From the NCBI GenBank assembly GCA_001586965.3, contig LUCW03001734.1:42501-106500 (forward strand): a stretch of 64,000 nucleotides of DNA, in the 5' to 3' direction. How positions within the stretch are numbered: position 1 is the first letter of the stretch; every line of letters starts with the position of its first letter. Positions 22,901-36,500 of this stretch are shown here, in pieces. A model generated the notes under the pieces. That model worked only from the letters and a program-made list of their open reading frames with translations. It did not search any database and was not told the origin of the DNA. The stretch comes from Sphaeroforma sirkka. Taxonomy: Eukaryota; Opisthokonta; Ichthyosporea; Ichthyophonida. The translations under genes and the position numbers were made by a program.

Positions 22901-25900
22901 TATTTACCGCCATACACATATATATATCACAATCACACACCTACCAAGGAGCACACATGGACAAGTTCCACCGCTCTAATACACGCGCAAGTACACTACC
23001 ATCTCACCTACCCAGTAGCCACCTCCCACATTTTAATTGTCTTATCTCGCGAAGCAGAAAGGATATGATCCCCCGAGGGTGTAAAGGCCACTCCAGATAT
23101 GTTGTGATCATGTCCTGTAACAATCAGGAGTAGTCTAAGTGGCAAACACGGCAGAAGTAGGCTGCCCAGCACCACACACATGGGATGCTGATATGACACT
23201 AGCACGAGCGCAAAGGAAGGCCTACCTAACAGCTAACATCATCGAATGAATAGCGCGCGCAGGCTTTTGGGTGAATGGCAATTTAAGGAAGGCAACTGCG
23301 CTTCGGTGCTGTAAGTTTTTGCCGTCGGGTGATGAAAATAAAACGAATAACGCGCGAGAGCCGGACGTACATAGGCACAGGATCTTGACTTAAAGCTTTC
23401 CATCGAAACTGGTTACTATTTAGCAACGCTAATATGAGATCTCACGACTGAAGACGCCCACTCCGAGAAATGTTATCAGGGGCTGAGCTGCTGGCAATGC
23501 TGCCGTATCATAGTGACTGGGACAACGGAAGGACTACCATACTGCTCAGAAACCAGTTTAAGAGCGTACACCAGAGGTACCGCTAGCTGCACCGTGCTCA
23601 GCATCCATGTAGCGCCCAATCAGGGCTTCGAATAGCTGCTGCTAAGTACTACTTTACGAGTGAAGCGCATTTTTACTTGTAGAGATGAGCTGGACTCCGC
23701 TGCACGTACACGCACAAATACACACCAAGTATATAGTGACACAGCACTTATGAAAGGGTCTCAGTGACTATACCCACAAGATGTCACACTGCTGTATACA
23801 TAACACGTATGGCTCAAACATGTAGCACTTCATACGCAGCAAAACAAATACACACCAGACACACAGCACTCATTAGAGGGTCTCACAGCGACTATACCCA
23901 GAAGATGTCACGCTGCTGTATACATAACACGTACGGCTCAAACATGTAGCACTACATACGCAGCACAAAAAATACACACCAAATATATAGACACACAGCA
24001 CTCGTTAGAATCATTCCACGGGTCTATCCAAAGTCTGACACACACACAAAAAAAACATAGAGCTGGCAAACGCACAGTCGATATCACGAGCGACATACCA
24101 TAGAGTGTCTTTGTGCACTCGTATGTTTGGAAGTCCCACAGCTTGATGGTCAAATCAGCGGACGCCGATGCGATAACACTGCCGCTGTGGTTAAAGGCTA
24201 TCGTCTGTACTATGTTCGTGTGCCCCTTTAAGGTCCGCTCAAACTCTCCGGTCTCATAGTCCCACACCTGCAGAGAGGCGAGACGGCCAGCACGGTGAGT
24301 GAAGTGTACTGTGCAATGGGTATAAGCACAGCTGCAGATGATATCACCAACCCACGAGAATACTTGCGACTGTACTACCGATAGACACTATATACAACAT
24401 ATGAATTTCCTCCTCACAATATGGGCCAGGGAGCTCATAAACTTGTCAGAGTATGTGCAAGCCACATATATGCATGAAAAGTGCGAGAGACCCGCAGCAA
24501 CTACCGTCTGAGACACATCACAGGGCGAGTGGTGCAAGATTGAGTCCAATACAACAAAAGTATATGGGTGGTATAGGCTCAAAATAGCACTCAGAATAGC
24601 ACTCAAAATTAGTAGAAATCACAATTAAACCTAAAAAAACATCGCCGGCGATTCTGGTTAACCACGTTGAAGTATAGACATACGGTCCTATAGATAGCCT
24701 GAGTGAGCTCGCCACTGCTAGTTGTACTGCTCTGAAAAGTCTAACACACAAAGGTATACAGACTAATTGACATCTCATCCAAGGCTAATGAACCGACGAA
24801 GCACAGATACAGCACAATTGGGATAGACAATCAGTGGCACGGCTTATTTTCTCATAATTAGAGTCATATCGGCCATATTACTACCATGTGAACTTCAGCC
24901 AATGACAGCAATGCCACTAAAAGTTGGAAAACACGCGGACAGCTTCGGGTAAGCCAAGTGTACCTTTATCGTGGCGTCTTCAGAGGCACTGGCAGCGAGG
25001 GCATAAACGGGATGGAATCGAACTGTGGGCGCCGGAAGCACAAGAAAGGACGAGACATTAGAGACAGCTAATCAACCGAACATAGTAAATCGAAGGCCGC
25101 AACTGTCAAGCACGCATCCGCACTTGTTCGGTCAGCACGAGACGGCTGACCGAGGATATGAAGCATCAGCTGAGGCTCCATGCCCGTTGGCTCGTATTGA
25201 GTCAGGTGTACAGTACGAGTGCCCGTTGTGCGCTTCTACTGTATTGCCAACCACCTCCCAATTTCCCGCGCACAGAAGCCGTCAGTGGCGGCTTTTGATA
25301 CTTTCATTGCTACGAACGCATCTATCTCGAAACCAAAGCTCGAATCGTCGGTGCTTCTTTACAAATACGTATCCGCGTTCTTGTGCTCGTGCTTTGGTGT
25401 TCGTCGAACGCACTATAGCCGGAGGGTAATCAGTATAGGCTGGGGCGGATGGGCGACAAAATACATGCTCACACAATAGCTACAGTGTGTGTGTATAAAC
25501 AATCACAACAACATAAGTACATCAGTACTGCGGTCCTGATGGCAACCAAGCCTCAAATACGTTGATGTGCCACAAACATACCGCACGTAATGGGACCTCT
25601 ATGTCCCTTTAACCTTTGTTTCTCCGGCGGCCGGGGTATCCAGTCTGCGCATTGGGCGGGAAAAAAATAGGTAGAAAAAAATAAAGCTTTGTCACGTGTC
25701 TTCTAAAGGTATAATAGAATCATTTCCATATTAATTGAGAGCTTCATTCACACATTTGATAAGTACAGCCTCGTGCGGCGGCCCAGAAGACTCTGGCACA
25801 CAGCGGTGGCCGTGATAAACATAGCACAGTAGAGAACTTGACATGTACAGCACAGTCGAAATGCAAGTGCTGTGGGGGCTCCAACGAGGGATATGGTACA

Positions 25901-26712
25901 AGCGTTCGCATATGCGATACGGTCCCATCTTTGCATACGATCGCGTGGCAAACAGTCAAGCACATATATCGCTAGAACCGGGTCACAGAGCTACGCTGAG
26001 ACCTAACCACAGTACTTGATACTCAGTACCCTGCCCTTGTCATTTTTTGGTTCACCAGACTTGAGGTTTGACCGAGACCAATGGAAAGCACTAGCTCCGA
26101 CCATGAGTGCACGCATTGGCGATAGCCACAGGAACAAGCCTTACGTCTGGGACATATAATCTAGGGTTCGACTTTGGGTAAAGGCTCTAACATCTGAATC
26201 AACATTTCATGTACTGTACATGATACCTTGGTTATTCGGTTTTCGGGTGGACGATTGGCTGAGTTCCTCTGTGAGGGTCGCCACTTGAGCTGTGAGGTCC
26301 ATGACCTTCTTCTGAAGGCGCATCACCGATACCCATTTCTTCTCCAATAAACCTGCAGATTATCCGTTGTAGCGTAGCAAAAATCACTGAGTTCTTCTCC
26401 TTATATGCCGAAATACTAGACAGAAACCCAATTGAGCAAGACCGAAAACGGAACTGTAGGAATGAGAGCGCCAACGGGCGGATATAAATGCTGACCTGTG
26501 TTTTTCTTTGCTTCGTTGCCATCAAGCGGTTCCATGAGAGCTTCGTTCTCAAGCGTACTAGCTGTCTGTGAGAGACCGGCGTCAAGTAGATACTGCATGA
26601 TCGATTTGCGGCTGCGGGATGACGAACAACGTATGGTATGTGAGGGTCTCCGGCGGTATATGGAGTGGTGCATAGTTCGAGTTCTAGCTTCAAAATATTA
26701 TCATAGTTGAAT

Positions 26713-26759
<47 letters not shown>

Positions 26760-27157
26760 CATACATATATATATATATATACATATAAAGTAAATATACG
26801 TACACAGATGTGAATAATATGGAAGTAAAAATAAGTACATATGAAAATACATATTGACATCCACATATAAACATATTGAAAAACCCACACTAAAAACTAT
26901 ATATATATATATAAATATCAATATATAGATAAATAGATATCTCAATAACTATAAATACATATATTTCTACACATACAGCTACAGGTATATATATACACAC
27001 ACACATACAAAGGCAAATACATTATATATATATACATATATATAGATACACACACGCGCACACAAAAAAAAACACACGCGCACACAAAAAAACAACACAC
27101 GCGCACACAAATATAAATGTAGACAGACACACACACACACACAAACACACAAAAAAA

Positions 27158-27228
<71 letters not shown>

Positions 27229-27888
27229 TACACACACATACAAACACACACACACACACACACACGCACACACACACATATATATACTAGTATGGCTTAC
27301 CATCCATATATATACACGAAAACATTTACGTTTGTGTACACACACAGACGTTTAGAGGCAGACAAAGACACAGACAGGAACAGACGTAGACACCGACACC
27401 GACAAATACTTATATGTATACACACACACACTCACTCACATACATATATATATAAATATCATATATATACCTATTTGAATACACACAGACACAGACACAC
27501 ACAGACAGACAGACACACACATATATATATAAATTGACACAAAGACACACAGACACACAGACACACAGACACACATATATATATATTTATAAATATATGT
27601 ACATACACCTCAGACATTTTATAAAAAAATATAAATAAATAAATAAATGAAATAATTCATAAATAAATAATTAATAATAATAATAATATATATATATATA
27701 TCAATATACATCTATATATACACATCACACACAAAAAACACGAACACAAAACATATATATACATCACACACGCATACATATTGTTGTATATATATATATA
27801 TATAATGCAAACACATACATACATAGCACATATATACATATACATACATAGATACACAAACACACATACATACATAGCGTACATATAT

Positions 27889-27984
<96 letters not shown>

Positions 27985-28218
27985 TACATACATACATATA
28001 TATATATATATGCATGGATAAATAACACACACATGCTTACTCACAAAACATATATATAAACACTCTCTCTCTCATATACAGACAGGACACATTGGGCGCA
28101 CATACACACGGACACACACGGATACGATCCACGGACAGACATCACACACACACACATATATATATATATATGTATTTGAAGCCAAAACAACCAACACAGA
28201 GACACACAAACATTCACA

Positions 28219-28250
<32 letters not shown>

Positions 28251-28251
28251 T

Positions 28252-28304
<53 letters not shown>

Positions 28305-28657
28305 TGAAGCACACGCACGAAACACACACTCCTCAAAAACACATTAATAAATAAATAAATAGATACTAAGATAAACAGATATATATATATTATACATATA
28401 CATATGTATACACATATACAGATATATCAGTACTTATAATTACAACTATAACTATATTCTTGTATATATCTATATATACAGATATATATGTATGTATACA
28501 TGTATTTATGTATATACATAGATCCATAGATCCATAGATACATATACACATACTGTCTCTCTCTCTCTCACACACATATAGATATACATACATACACACA
28601 CACACATATATATATATGTAAATATGTACTTTTAATACACACACAAACACACACCTA

Positions 28658-28699
<42 letters not shown>

Positions 28700-28872
28700 C
28701 ATAAATGCATATACATATACATATACATGTATATGTGTTTGTATGTCAGATGTTGTTAAAAAGCGATTGAGAAGGGGTTGAGACTAAGCATAAACACATA
28801 ATGGTATTGGTTTGCACGTTCACATTGCTACTAGACTTACAGTTCTTCCTCCTGACGTGTAGTTAACACCAT
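19991..28872 (-). CDS. PAFAH1B1: LIS1 / PAFAH1B1, dynein regulator (multi-exon, complete)
   Basis: WD40 protein that dimerises and binds the dynein motor to regulate its force and its activation with NudE; also known as the beta subunit of type-1 PAF acetylhydrolase. Minus-strand exons: 28872-28841, 26611-26496, 26352-26227, 25644-25582, 25022-24964, 24267-24099, 23114-23012, 22281-22185, 21692-21423, 20757-20680, 20143-19991. They sum to 1266 nt, 421 residues plus stop, close to human (410). All phases join. Residues 1-40 are the LisH motif ([11 protein letters not shown], then [13 protein letters not shown]), followed by a coiled coil ([19 protein letters not shown]), the linker DWIPRPPEK, and seven WD40 repeats ending VWDY, LWDF, MWEV, VWNL, IWDA, IWDL and VWEG. 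The dynein-contact Trp in GHDNWVR is kept. Convergent with MAD1 and divergent from TRRAP. Confidence 0.97.
21423..21692 (-). other. PAFAH1B1: LIS1 exon 9, WD40 repeats 4-5 with loop
   Basis: 90 codons in phase 0 at both ends. They begin [11 protein letters not shown], pass [11 protein letters not shown], and end [13 protein letters not shown]. The variable loop in repeat 5 ([12 protein letters not shown].. ) sits where human LIS1 also has a loop before [11 protein letters not shown]. Confidence 0.95.
21796..21940. repeat. ~50-bp tandem repeat, three copies, LIS1 intron 8
   Basis: GTTAGGCGTCCCTTAGACAT starts at 21796, 21841 and 21891. Each copy continues GTAA..CCAT.CCAAACG.TTTCA. Copies are 45, 50 and 50 bases and nearly identical, so the expansion is recent. 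Confidence 0.95.
23714..24003. repeat. ~125-bp tandem duplication plus partial third copy, LIS1 intron 6
   Basis: ACAAATACACACCA-type starts occur at 23714, 23844 and about 23966. The first two copies share a long block with GACTATACCCA, GATGTCAC, GCTGCTGTATACATAACACG and CTCAAACATGTAGCACT. Confidence 0.93.
26709..28740. repeat. 2-kb microsatellite field filling LIS1 intron 1
   Basis: Successive AT, CA, CACACG, CAGACA and GATA-like simple repeats with little unique DNA between them; a pure AT run of about 80 bases lies at 27898-27980. It occupies most of the intron between coding exon 1 (28841) and exon 2 (26611). All open frames here are low-complexity artefacts. Confidence 0.96.
28841..28872 (-). 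other. PAFAH1B1: LIS1 first coding exon (32 nt)
   Basis: On the minus strand ACC-ATG opens [10 protein letters not shown] plus two bases of a Leu codon, then GTAAGT. The split codon is completed by the first base of exon 2 (26611), giving EEELRKSIMQ. This matches human MVLSQRQRDELNRAI, which fixes the start codon despite 2.2 kb of repeats between the two exons. Confidence 0.93.
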
Positions 28873-29740
28873 GGTGTCAGCTGTGTTGCCCGCTGTTGCG
28901 AGCTAGTACTTCTATAAGAGTCAGCCGCAACTGCATATATCTGAGACCTATTCCGCACCAAGTAGTACATCCATGTACACGGTGTAGTGTCTCACGCTGC
29001 ACAGACGTACCGATACAAAGGTAGAGGTGATTCTAGATATATTTACTGTAGTGTATATGTTCCTAGGTGGCTAATTCCTGGTATTCAACAACATACGAAA
29101 GTAGGACGTGATGGTATTCGCGCAATGGATGTGTTATATCGCAATCACGAAATCTCAAATCTGATATGCTTTTTTTTTAAAAGTGGGGGAAGGGGGGGGA
29201 TATTATATCAAAATACACACATTTTACACATATACATACACACATATCAATAAAATAAGATGCCGAAGATTTTAACTAGATGTTCGGTACGGCATGGGCT
29301 ACTACCATATTTCCCAGTCCCAGTTTTTGAAATTCTCCCCACAATAGCTTAGAAATAGGGATTCTTCGTTTTGGCGGTTGAATACCGTTCACGCCTTTCC
29401 CTTTCCAATCCGTCATGATGGATTCATGGGTAACCAAGCTCCGGGAGGGTGTATGTATGTATGTATCTATTTACTCAAGCTTGTAAGCGTGTACTACGAA
29501 GCTGGCGAGCTCGTGAAAACCTAAGTATAGCGAGATATATAAATATACATATTCGGATGTAAGTAATCGTCGGAATATACCTCACCTGGAAGTTTGCTTT
29601 CAGTCAGACATGCATCACAGCAGAGATCGGTTATGAAATCGAGTATCAACTTTGCTGTCTGGCAGAATATATGGATCTCGTCTATGCAACCGCAAGGACG
29701 TTAACCATCCTGCTGATATATTGCGGCATTATACGCCGAG
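28873..29740. promoter_or_regulatory. Divergent intergenic region of LIS1 and TRRAP
   Basis: 868 bases separate the two start codons of head-to-head genes, so this region presumably holds both promoters and 5' leaders. A T9/A4 run followed by a G-rich stretch lies at about 29170-29200, and a short AT/AC patch at 29205-29255. I see no secure TATA box, and transcription start sites cannot be placed. An open frame at 28987-29253 looks like chance. Confidence 0.6.
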
Positions 29741-30320
29741 ATGAGTGATCTCAACTACGTAAATGTCGGTCAGAAGCTGGTCGCTGCCGTAGGAGACCCG
29801 GCAACTAGACTGCAGTTATTGACTGAGATCAGAGATAAGATCGAAGTAGTGTTTACACCGGAATATCCCAAATTCCTGGCGGCCATACTTCCAGCGTTCT
29901 TCAAAATCTTTACTGACGAGGAAGCGCAATATGTACAGAATGATGCTCAGGTAATATGCTTGAATTGTTGGATACAATGCGTCAACGTAGTACAATATAC
30001 CAGGTGTTTATTTCCTAGATTGTGACAGATGAACACTCATATGTCAAATTTGAATGTCATATATCCGAATTTGTGCCTTTGTCTTTTGTTATGATGGCTC
30101 AGATAATATGCTTGAATTGTGAGAAGCAATGAATTAATGCAGTGCGTCATACCAGGATTTTATTTCACTGACGTGTTCTGCATGAACACTCGTATGTTCA
30201 ATATAATAGTCATATGTCCAAGTGCCTGCCTATACATCTTGTCATTTTAAAGATAGACCTCGTCATTTTAATATTGAGATACCATGACACCTGAGCATAT
30301 CCATTGTCATACGATGGCAT

Positions 30321-30351
<31 letters not shown>

Positions 30352-30372
30352 TACAACATAATACACACTCGT

Positions 30373-30411
<39 letters not shown>

Positions 30412-30470
30412 TACACGCACACGCACACACGCGCACACACACGCACATACAAAACCCCACACACACACAC

Positions 30471-30563
<93 letters not shown>

Positions 30564-33500
30564 TACATATGCAGATCTACCTATATACTGCTGCTTTTCG
30601 TTATAAGGTGTATGAGGCTTTGTATGTGTGTGTTCTTCTGTTCCATCGGATGATATATTTGCATTTTTCATCGCATCCTACACTGGGTTCTGTTTATTTT
30701 TTGATATTTCATCCTAACCGTATTTTTTTGTCAACAATTGGACACGCACAGAAAGTGCGGTCCACCTTGCTTGAGATAGTCAATCGGTTGCCCTGCGGTG
30801 ATGCGTTGGGTGAGTATGTGCCCATGCTACAGAAGGTCACTCTGGGTTTGCTGAAGGTTGAGAATGAAGAGAACGCTCTTGTTTGTCTCCGGATCATAGT
30901 TGGTAAGCATCTTATGTTTACTATATAGTCATTATTGTGTAGGTGCTCGATATGTCAACAAAACAGTGCGTTCAGCAAGAGGTATTGTGTCTCGCGCTCC
31001 TTTATGCTGTGAGGCCAATACAAGCAAAGTAGTGTATTGATTTTCGATGTAGCAGTTTTATACGTTGTAAGTGAGATGGGGCATTGTATATTCAGGGATG
31101 AATGCAAGGAGTTGGTCGTGGCGAATCATTCGAATTGTACAAGTTGCTTACAGCTCACAACCAATTTTTAGTTGCATGTTTCGCTCTGATGCTTCATATT
31201 TCTAGTTTAGTGCATTGATTTTGAAAGTTTACGCTTCATTTTGGCTGTCTTTCGTATCTTAGAACGGGTTCATGCCTTCTGATACGTGTGCTCGCTTTCA
31301 AGCAAGTGCGGGCTACTAGTGTGGAAGTTCTCATTCTGCTGCGGTTGTTTGAGTTCAATGCACTGTATCGCGCAGACCTAATCACAGGCGATTAACCACC
31401 CGACCATAGTAAAAACCCTACAGACTTCATAGCCTTCAGCCAACATATATAAACTACCCCTATGGTTTTCTTGTGCTCCAGATCTCAACAAACAGTACCG
31501 GTCGCCACAATACAACAACAATCAGGCGTTTGTGCGGGAGTTCCTAGACATAGTCTACCGTCTGTACCAGAGCTTGCCCAACACTTTGCTGCAGGATCAG
31601 CACCAGGCCAAGGACGACGGGGGAGCTGGCGAGTATCTGGCCATTGTGCCTAGTATCAGTTCGTTCAAGGTAACACACGCTCGTGTTAGTACAGTAGGGT
31701 GCCTAGTATTGGGTCGCGTAATATAACACACGCTCACAACGATGGGTAGAAGCAGCAAGCTTGCCATAGACAGATTTTGTGACTCTGAAGTCGAGCTTGT
31801 ATGAGGTGAACGGAGCCATTTGAAGCTTCTTGGCGTGGTTGTGGTTGTGGTTGCGGTGGGCTATGTGCGGTTAGCTTCGCTCTCAAGCAGTATGTGTGGG
31901 GGTAAGCAAGCGTATCGTGGACTATGCTAGACGTTCGGAAGTATACATTTCGAAGCGGTACTGTTATGTTGCCGCACATACATGTGTAAGAAGCTTTCAC
32001 CAATTGCGAACAGGGCCCATCTATACGCAACGGGTTAGAGGTACACTTTGCGCAATATCTGTGGCCAATTAATTATCAGTTGGGATTGTGATGTTCATTT
32101 TGAAAATAAACTGTTGCGAGTATAATATCAAAATCATCGTCAATTTGAAAACCTGCACATATTGAAGCTAATGCGTATTTTGAAAACTTCATCATGTAGG
32201 TACTGACAGAGTGCCCCATCATAGTTGTGATTCTGCTGCAGCTGTACAAGACAACCGTACAGGAGCGCATCCCCTCGTTCGTGCCTCTGATCATACAGAC
32301 GTTGGAACTAAAGCCAAATGCAGCCACCATCAGCAGACAGGTGAGTATAGACATACAGAGGTTCCGGCCAGTTGGGCAAGTTAAGCCTGCTTGCTAATGC
32401 TTTTTGTCGGTTGGTATTGTAGTTTATTTGTCAGCAGTTTATAGTTGGGTTGCGAATAAGAGCATGTATTCGCGGAGTTGTTACGTAAAAAGCAGTGTTG
32501 ACCGTGAAGCACATCAATCCGAGGACAAATCTCTGTCACATACTGGTTGCCAATGGGCTAGTTCCTGGTTGTACTGGACCATCGCCTCAATAACGCCAGC
32601 GCAAACACAGAAACAGAGTACGACTCGTCTCGACGTAACACCACACTATACTATAGGACACAACATACTACGGCACGTGGGTATAGGCTACGTTGCATTC
32701 CTGGAGTACAGCAACAGTGCACCGTGATGAAATACTACTAGATATACAATTGGGTATCAAATACCATGCAATGCAGCATTATATAGGCCCCATCTATAGC
32801 TCAGAATGCAGGCAATACAACAAACACATAAGTTATGATGTATTTAAACTGTGTCGAGGAATGCGCCGCTTCATATATATTGTACGATGCCTGTCCTTGT
32901 GGCTGCAAATCTTTGTCCAATCGCATGTCAACTACATTCTTTCTTGATACTAACTTTATTTCGTTGCAACCCAGGCCTTCTCTGACTTCGTAGCGTGCCA
33001 GGTCAAGACACTCTCTTTCTTGGCCTATGTGTTGACCCGTTTCCAAGAGGTGATCACCCCCTACCGCGATGTGATCCCCCCGAGTGTAATTGAGCTGCTT
33101 TTGAGATGCCCCACAGACTCGGCGGCCATTCGGAAGGAACTGCTCATTGCCACTCGCCACATCTTAGCCACAGACTTCCGCACGTCGTTTGTGCCGCAGA
33201 TCGAGACGCTTCTCAAAGAGGATGTGCTTATAGGTAGGCCGCATGCATGTCCGTGCTTTCCTTTTGCGTGTTGTATGGTATTGGCACTGTCGAGGTCGGT
33301 TATCCGAAGACAATGAATGATGAATGAATGAGTCGAGCATTTGTGGTTTGTTCGTTCGCGTGGTGTTGTCGAGTTCCGTTATGGCGGCGATAGTCTTCTC
33401 GTATGTCTTTAGAGCAACCAATGTGTCCGATACCCGTGCCCGTGGTGTGTGAGAGCGTGCTAGTATTCCTATCAAATAAACACGGACGACGGCCAAACAC

Positions 33501-36500
33501 TCGTTCACGCTTTTTCTCTTTACGGCTTCTTACACCATCCAATTCCTGACACCCCTTCCTTTTTCGGATCTGTGCTGTGTATTCAGGTCCTGGTCGCACC
33601 TCCAACGAGACACTGCGGCCGCTGGCGTATAGCACACTGGCCGATCTCGTACACCACGTGCGCCAGCAACTGCCGTTCAACCAGCTAGTGCGCACGGTGA
33701 AGGTGTACTCGCGCAATATACACGATGAAAGCCTGCCACTAAGCATACAAACCATGTCGTGCAAGCTGCTGCTGAATCTCATCGAGAGCATAGTCAAGAA
33801 GGACGACGCTACTAATGACGGGCGGGGCCTGTTGATTGAGATTCTCGAGAACTTTGCTGCTAAATTCAAGGCCGTGCGCCTATGTGTGCCCAGGCTGCAG
33901 AGACCGAGGCCGAAAAGCCTTACCAAGGTATTCAATTCTGGTACGTCAAAAAGAGATGCGGATTTGCATGCGGATGCGAAAACAGAGGCGGAAGCGACGG
34001 ACGCTGGTCCCCAATCCGACAAGGGCGACCTGAAGAAGGACAAGGTATGTTCCTACGGTTTTTTACAAGGTTAGGTTTATATAGGTGCACTTTGCACCGT
34101 GAACAAGGCAGTGCCTGTTCCGAGAACGCGCCTGAATCGAATTCCTTCTTCTCGCTCTTAATGGTTTATTTGTTTCTGTTGGGTTCTTAGGATGCGGAAG
34201 TGGCTGCCTATTCGTACTTGGCACCAATTCAGACCGTGTCAACTACCTCGGGAGACCACAGCCAGAGCCAAGACCATGTGAAGGATTGTCGGCTGCTGGT
34301 GAAAACCCTGATTTTGGGTCTGAAGACTATAGTGTGGGGCATGAATCAGTGTGTCAAGAATAAGGACAATACCCAGTCCTTAAACGGAGTTGTGGGTGCA
34401 GGTATGTATGGGTGTGCGTGCAGTACAAGCTAAGGGGAGAGTGTGTGCTGCGGTGCACGGTAATGTCTTTAGGGTATGCCCTGTGTGGTATTCCGCCTGG
34501 GCGTACACAGCGCGTCTCGCTTCATCTGAGACTATCGCCTCTATCGGCTAGTGTCACTGCTGGTAGCGAGAGAGACAGGCCGATAGACCAAGCGTTGTGT
34601 ACAGTACAAATACAAAGTTTTGCTGTCGTAAGCCGTCGCAAGCAGACTGTAATGTTGTCCACAAGTTCAATTGGAATGCTTGTATGTACCGATTGTCGGC
34701 GACGACCGTGTGCATACCGGGTATCTGACTGTATTGTTCTGTGTGTGGACATGGTGGGTGTCTGTCTCTTCTCACCCACCCACTTGTTCGTGTCTTCACC
34801 TGCGCACAGGGATGGGCATGCCTGCCAGAGCACACAGGCCCATGAATATCGCCCAGCAGAAGCAGCAGATTGTTCACTTACAACAGGTGCAGGCACAAGC
34901 CTTGCAGCGCATGAATGTGGCCGCCAGTACTACGGCCGCCATGACCGCGGCAGCCACCACCACTGGTCAATACGCAGGTATGCAATCTCACGCGCTTATG
35001 CTTGTGTTGGTGTGTGCATGTGTGTTTTCTCACGCGCTTGTGCTTGTGTTGTTGTGTGCGTGTGTGCGTTCTCACGCGCTTGTGCTTGTGTTGGTTTTTG
35101 CGTGTGTATGTTCTCACGCTTTGTGCTTGTGTTGGTGTGTGCGTGTATGTGTTCTCACGCGCTTGTGCTTTGTGTTGGTGTGTGTGTGCGTGCGTGTGCG
35201 TGTGCGTGTGTGTGTGTGTGTGCGCATATATATATGCTTTGTCATTATACTGTGTGTGCGTGTTTGCGCGTATACATGCTTTGCGGTTATGTTGTGTAGG
35301 CGTTGATATTCTTATATACCTGTATATGTAATATCCAGGTATGCCAATTTAGTACTATTTTTCCACGCGTCAACGAACATAGATGCACATGGATGTGTAT
35401 GCGTTTGCATAGATACATACACAGATGCGAATTACATAGTCAAGTATACTATGCATCCTGGATTTGTTTAGGTGTATTGTGTACAAATACAATGGTGTAC
35501 ACATTTGTCCTTGCATGTATTATGTACGGAATTAACTGTACCGTTCCATAGTTACGGATCTCCTTGTGCGAATGTGAATCCAATACCTTCATGTCGATAT
35601 CGAGATGTGCATGTATATTCAAAATCCACCAATTTAACGGATTCGATTCGTATTGCTAATTCGGTCGGATTACATTTGCCCCTCCAGCTACTACAAGTCC
35701 CACTATACCCGCAATGGCGACAAACGGAGCCGCGTCCACCACACTGTCGGGCACAACGGGCGCCAGTCCTCTTTTGCTGGGTGCAGGTGCAGGCGCAAGC
35801 CCTCTACTTATGGGAACGGGTGCACACCACAACCAATTTGCAGCTGGGAACTCACCGACGCAGCAATCAAACACTTCCACAACCGCCTACCCATCGGTTC
35901 AAACCACGCCCGCCACACCACAGGGCACCAACACCAACACCTACACCTACACCAACACCAACACCATCAGCCCTGCCAACAATTGGACAAGCTCCACCCT
36001 TTCTAGTGCGGCCCTTTCTGCTATGGGTGTAGGGGCAGCGAGTGGGCCCAACCGGCTGAATGCAGAGGTGATCATGCATGGAGACCCTGCCGTAGTACAG
36101 CCGCCCAGATACGTCACGGCCGACGAGGCACAGATATTCTTGGGGCTACTACACGACAGCATCGACTGCTTCAGAGTGTACTCTATACCACTCATTGGAT
36201 CCGCTCAGGCACAGGCACAGGCGAAGGTACAGGGTAAAGCAGGGGTGAGCAGTGCGACAGGCGCAGCAGCCAAAGCCTTGGTCACGGCCCCTACAAAGGA
36301 GGAGAAGGACCTGATCGAGCACTTTGCCAGCGTGTTTACCATGCTGGATGCTACCACGCTGGGCGAAATATTCGAGACGTCGCTGGAGGTGTTGTTCGAA
36401 AAGATGTGCGCCAACCAGGCCCTGGTGACGATTTTCCAGCACTTTCTCAGCCATCCGAATGTCTCGTCAGGTGAGTGTATCTGGTGTGCGTGTGTGGGGT

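Larger units (their letters stand above)
29741..34401 (+). other. TRRAP: TRRAP N-terminal HEAT exons 1-7
   Basis: Residues ~1-539. The ATG at 29741 opens [19 protein letters not shown], matching the start of human TRRAP after its short leader. Later matches are [62 protein letters not shown] and [18 protein letters not shown]. These are helical HEAT repeats that form the ring contacting activators. Confidence 0.94.

Noticed and set aside
26690-28728. Many open frames rich in Tyr-Ile, Cys-Val and Thr-His
   Set aside because: Translations of dinucleotide repeats in LIS1 intron 1.
28987-29253. 88-codon open frame between LIS1 and TRRAP
   Set aside because: It ends in low-complexity His/Ile/Tyr sequence, has no recognised family, and lies in the divergent promoter region.
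33300-34043. Long antisense open frame over TRRAP exon 6
   Set aside because: It mirrors a GC-rich conserved exon and has no recognisable protein content.
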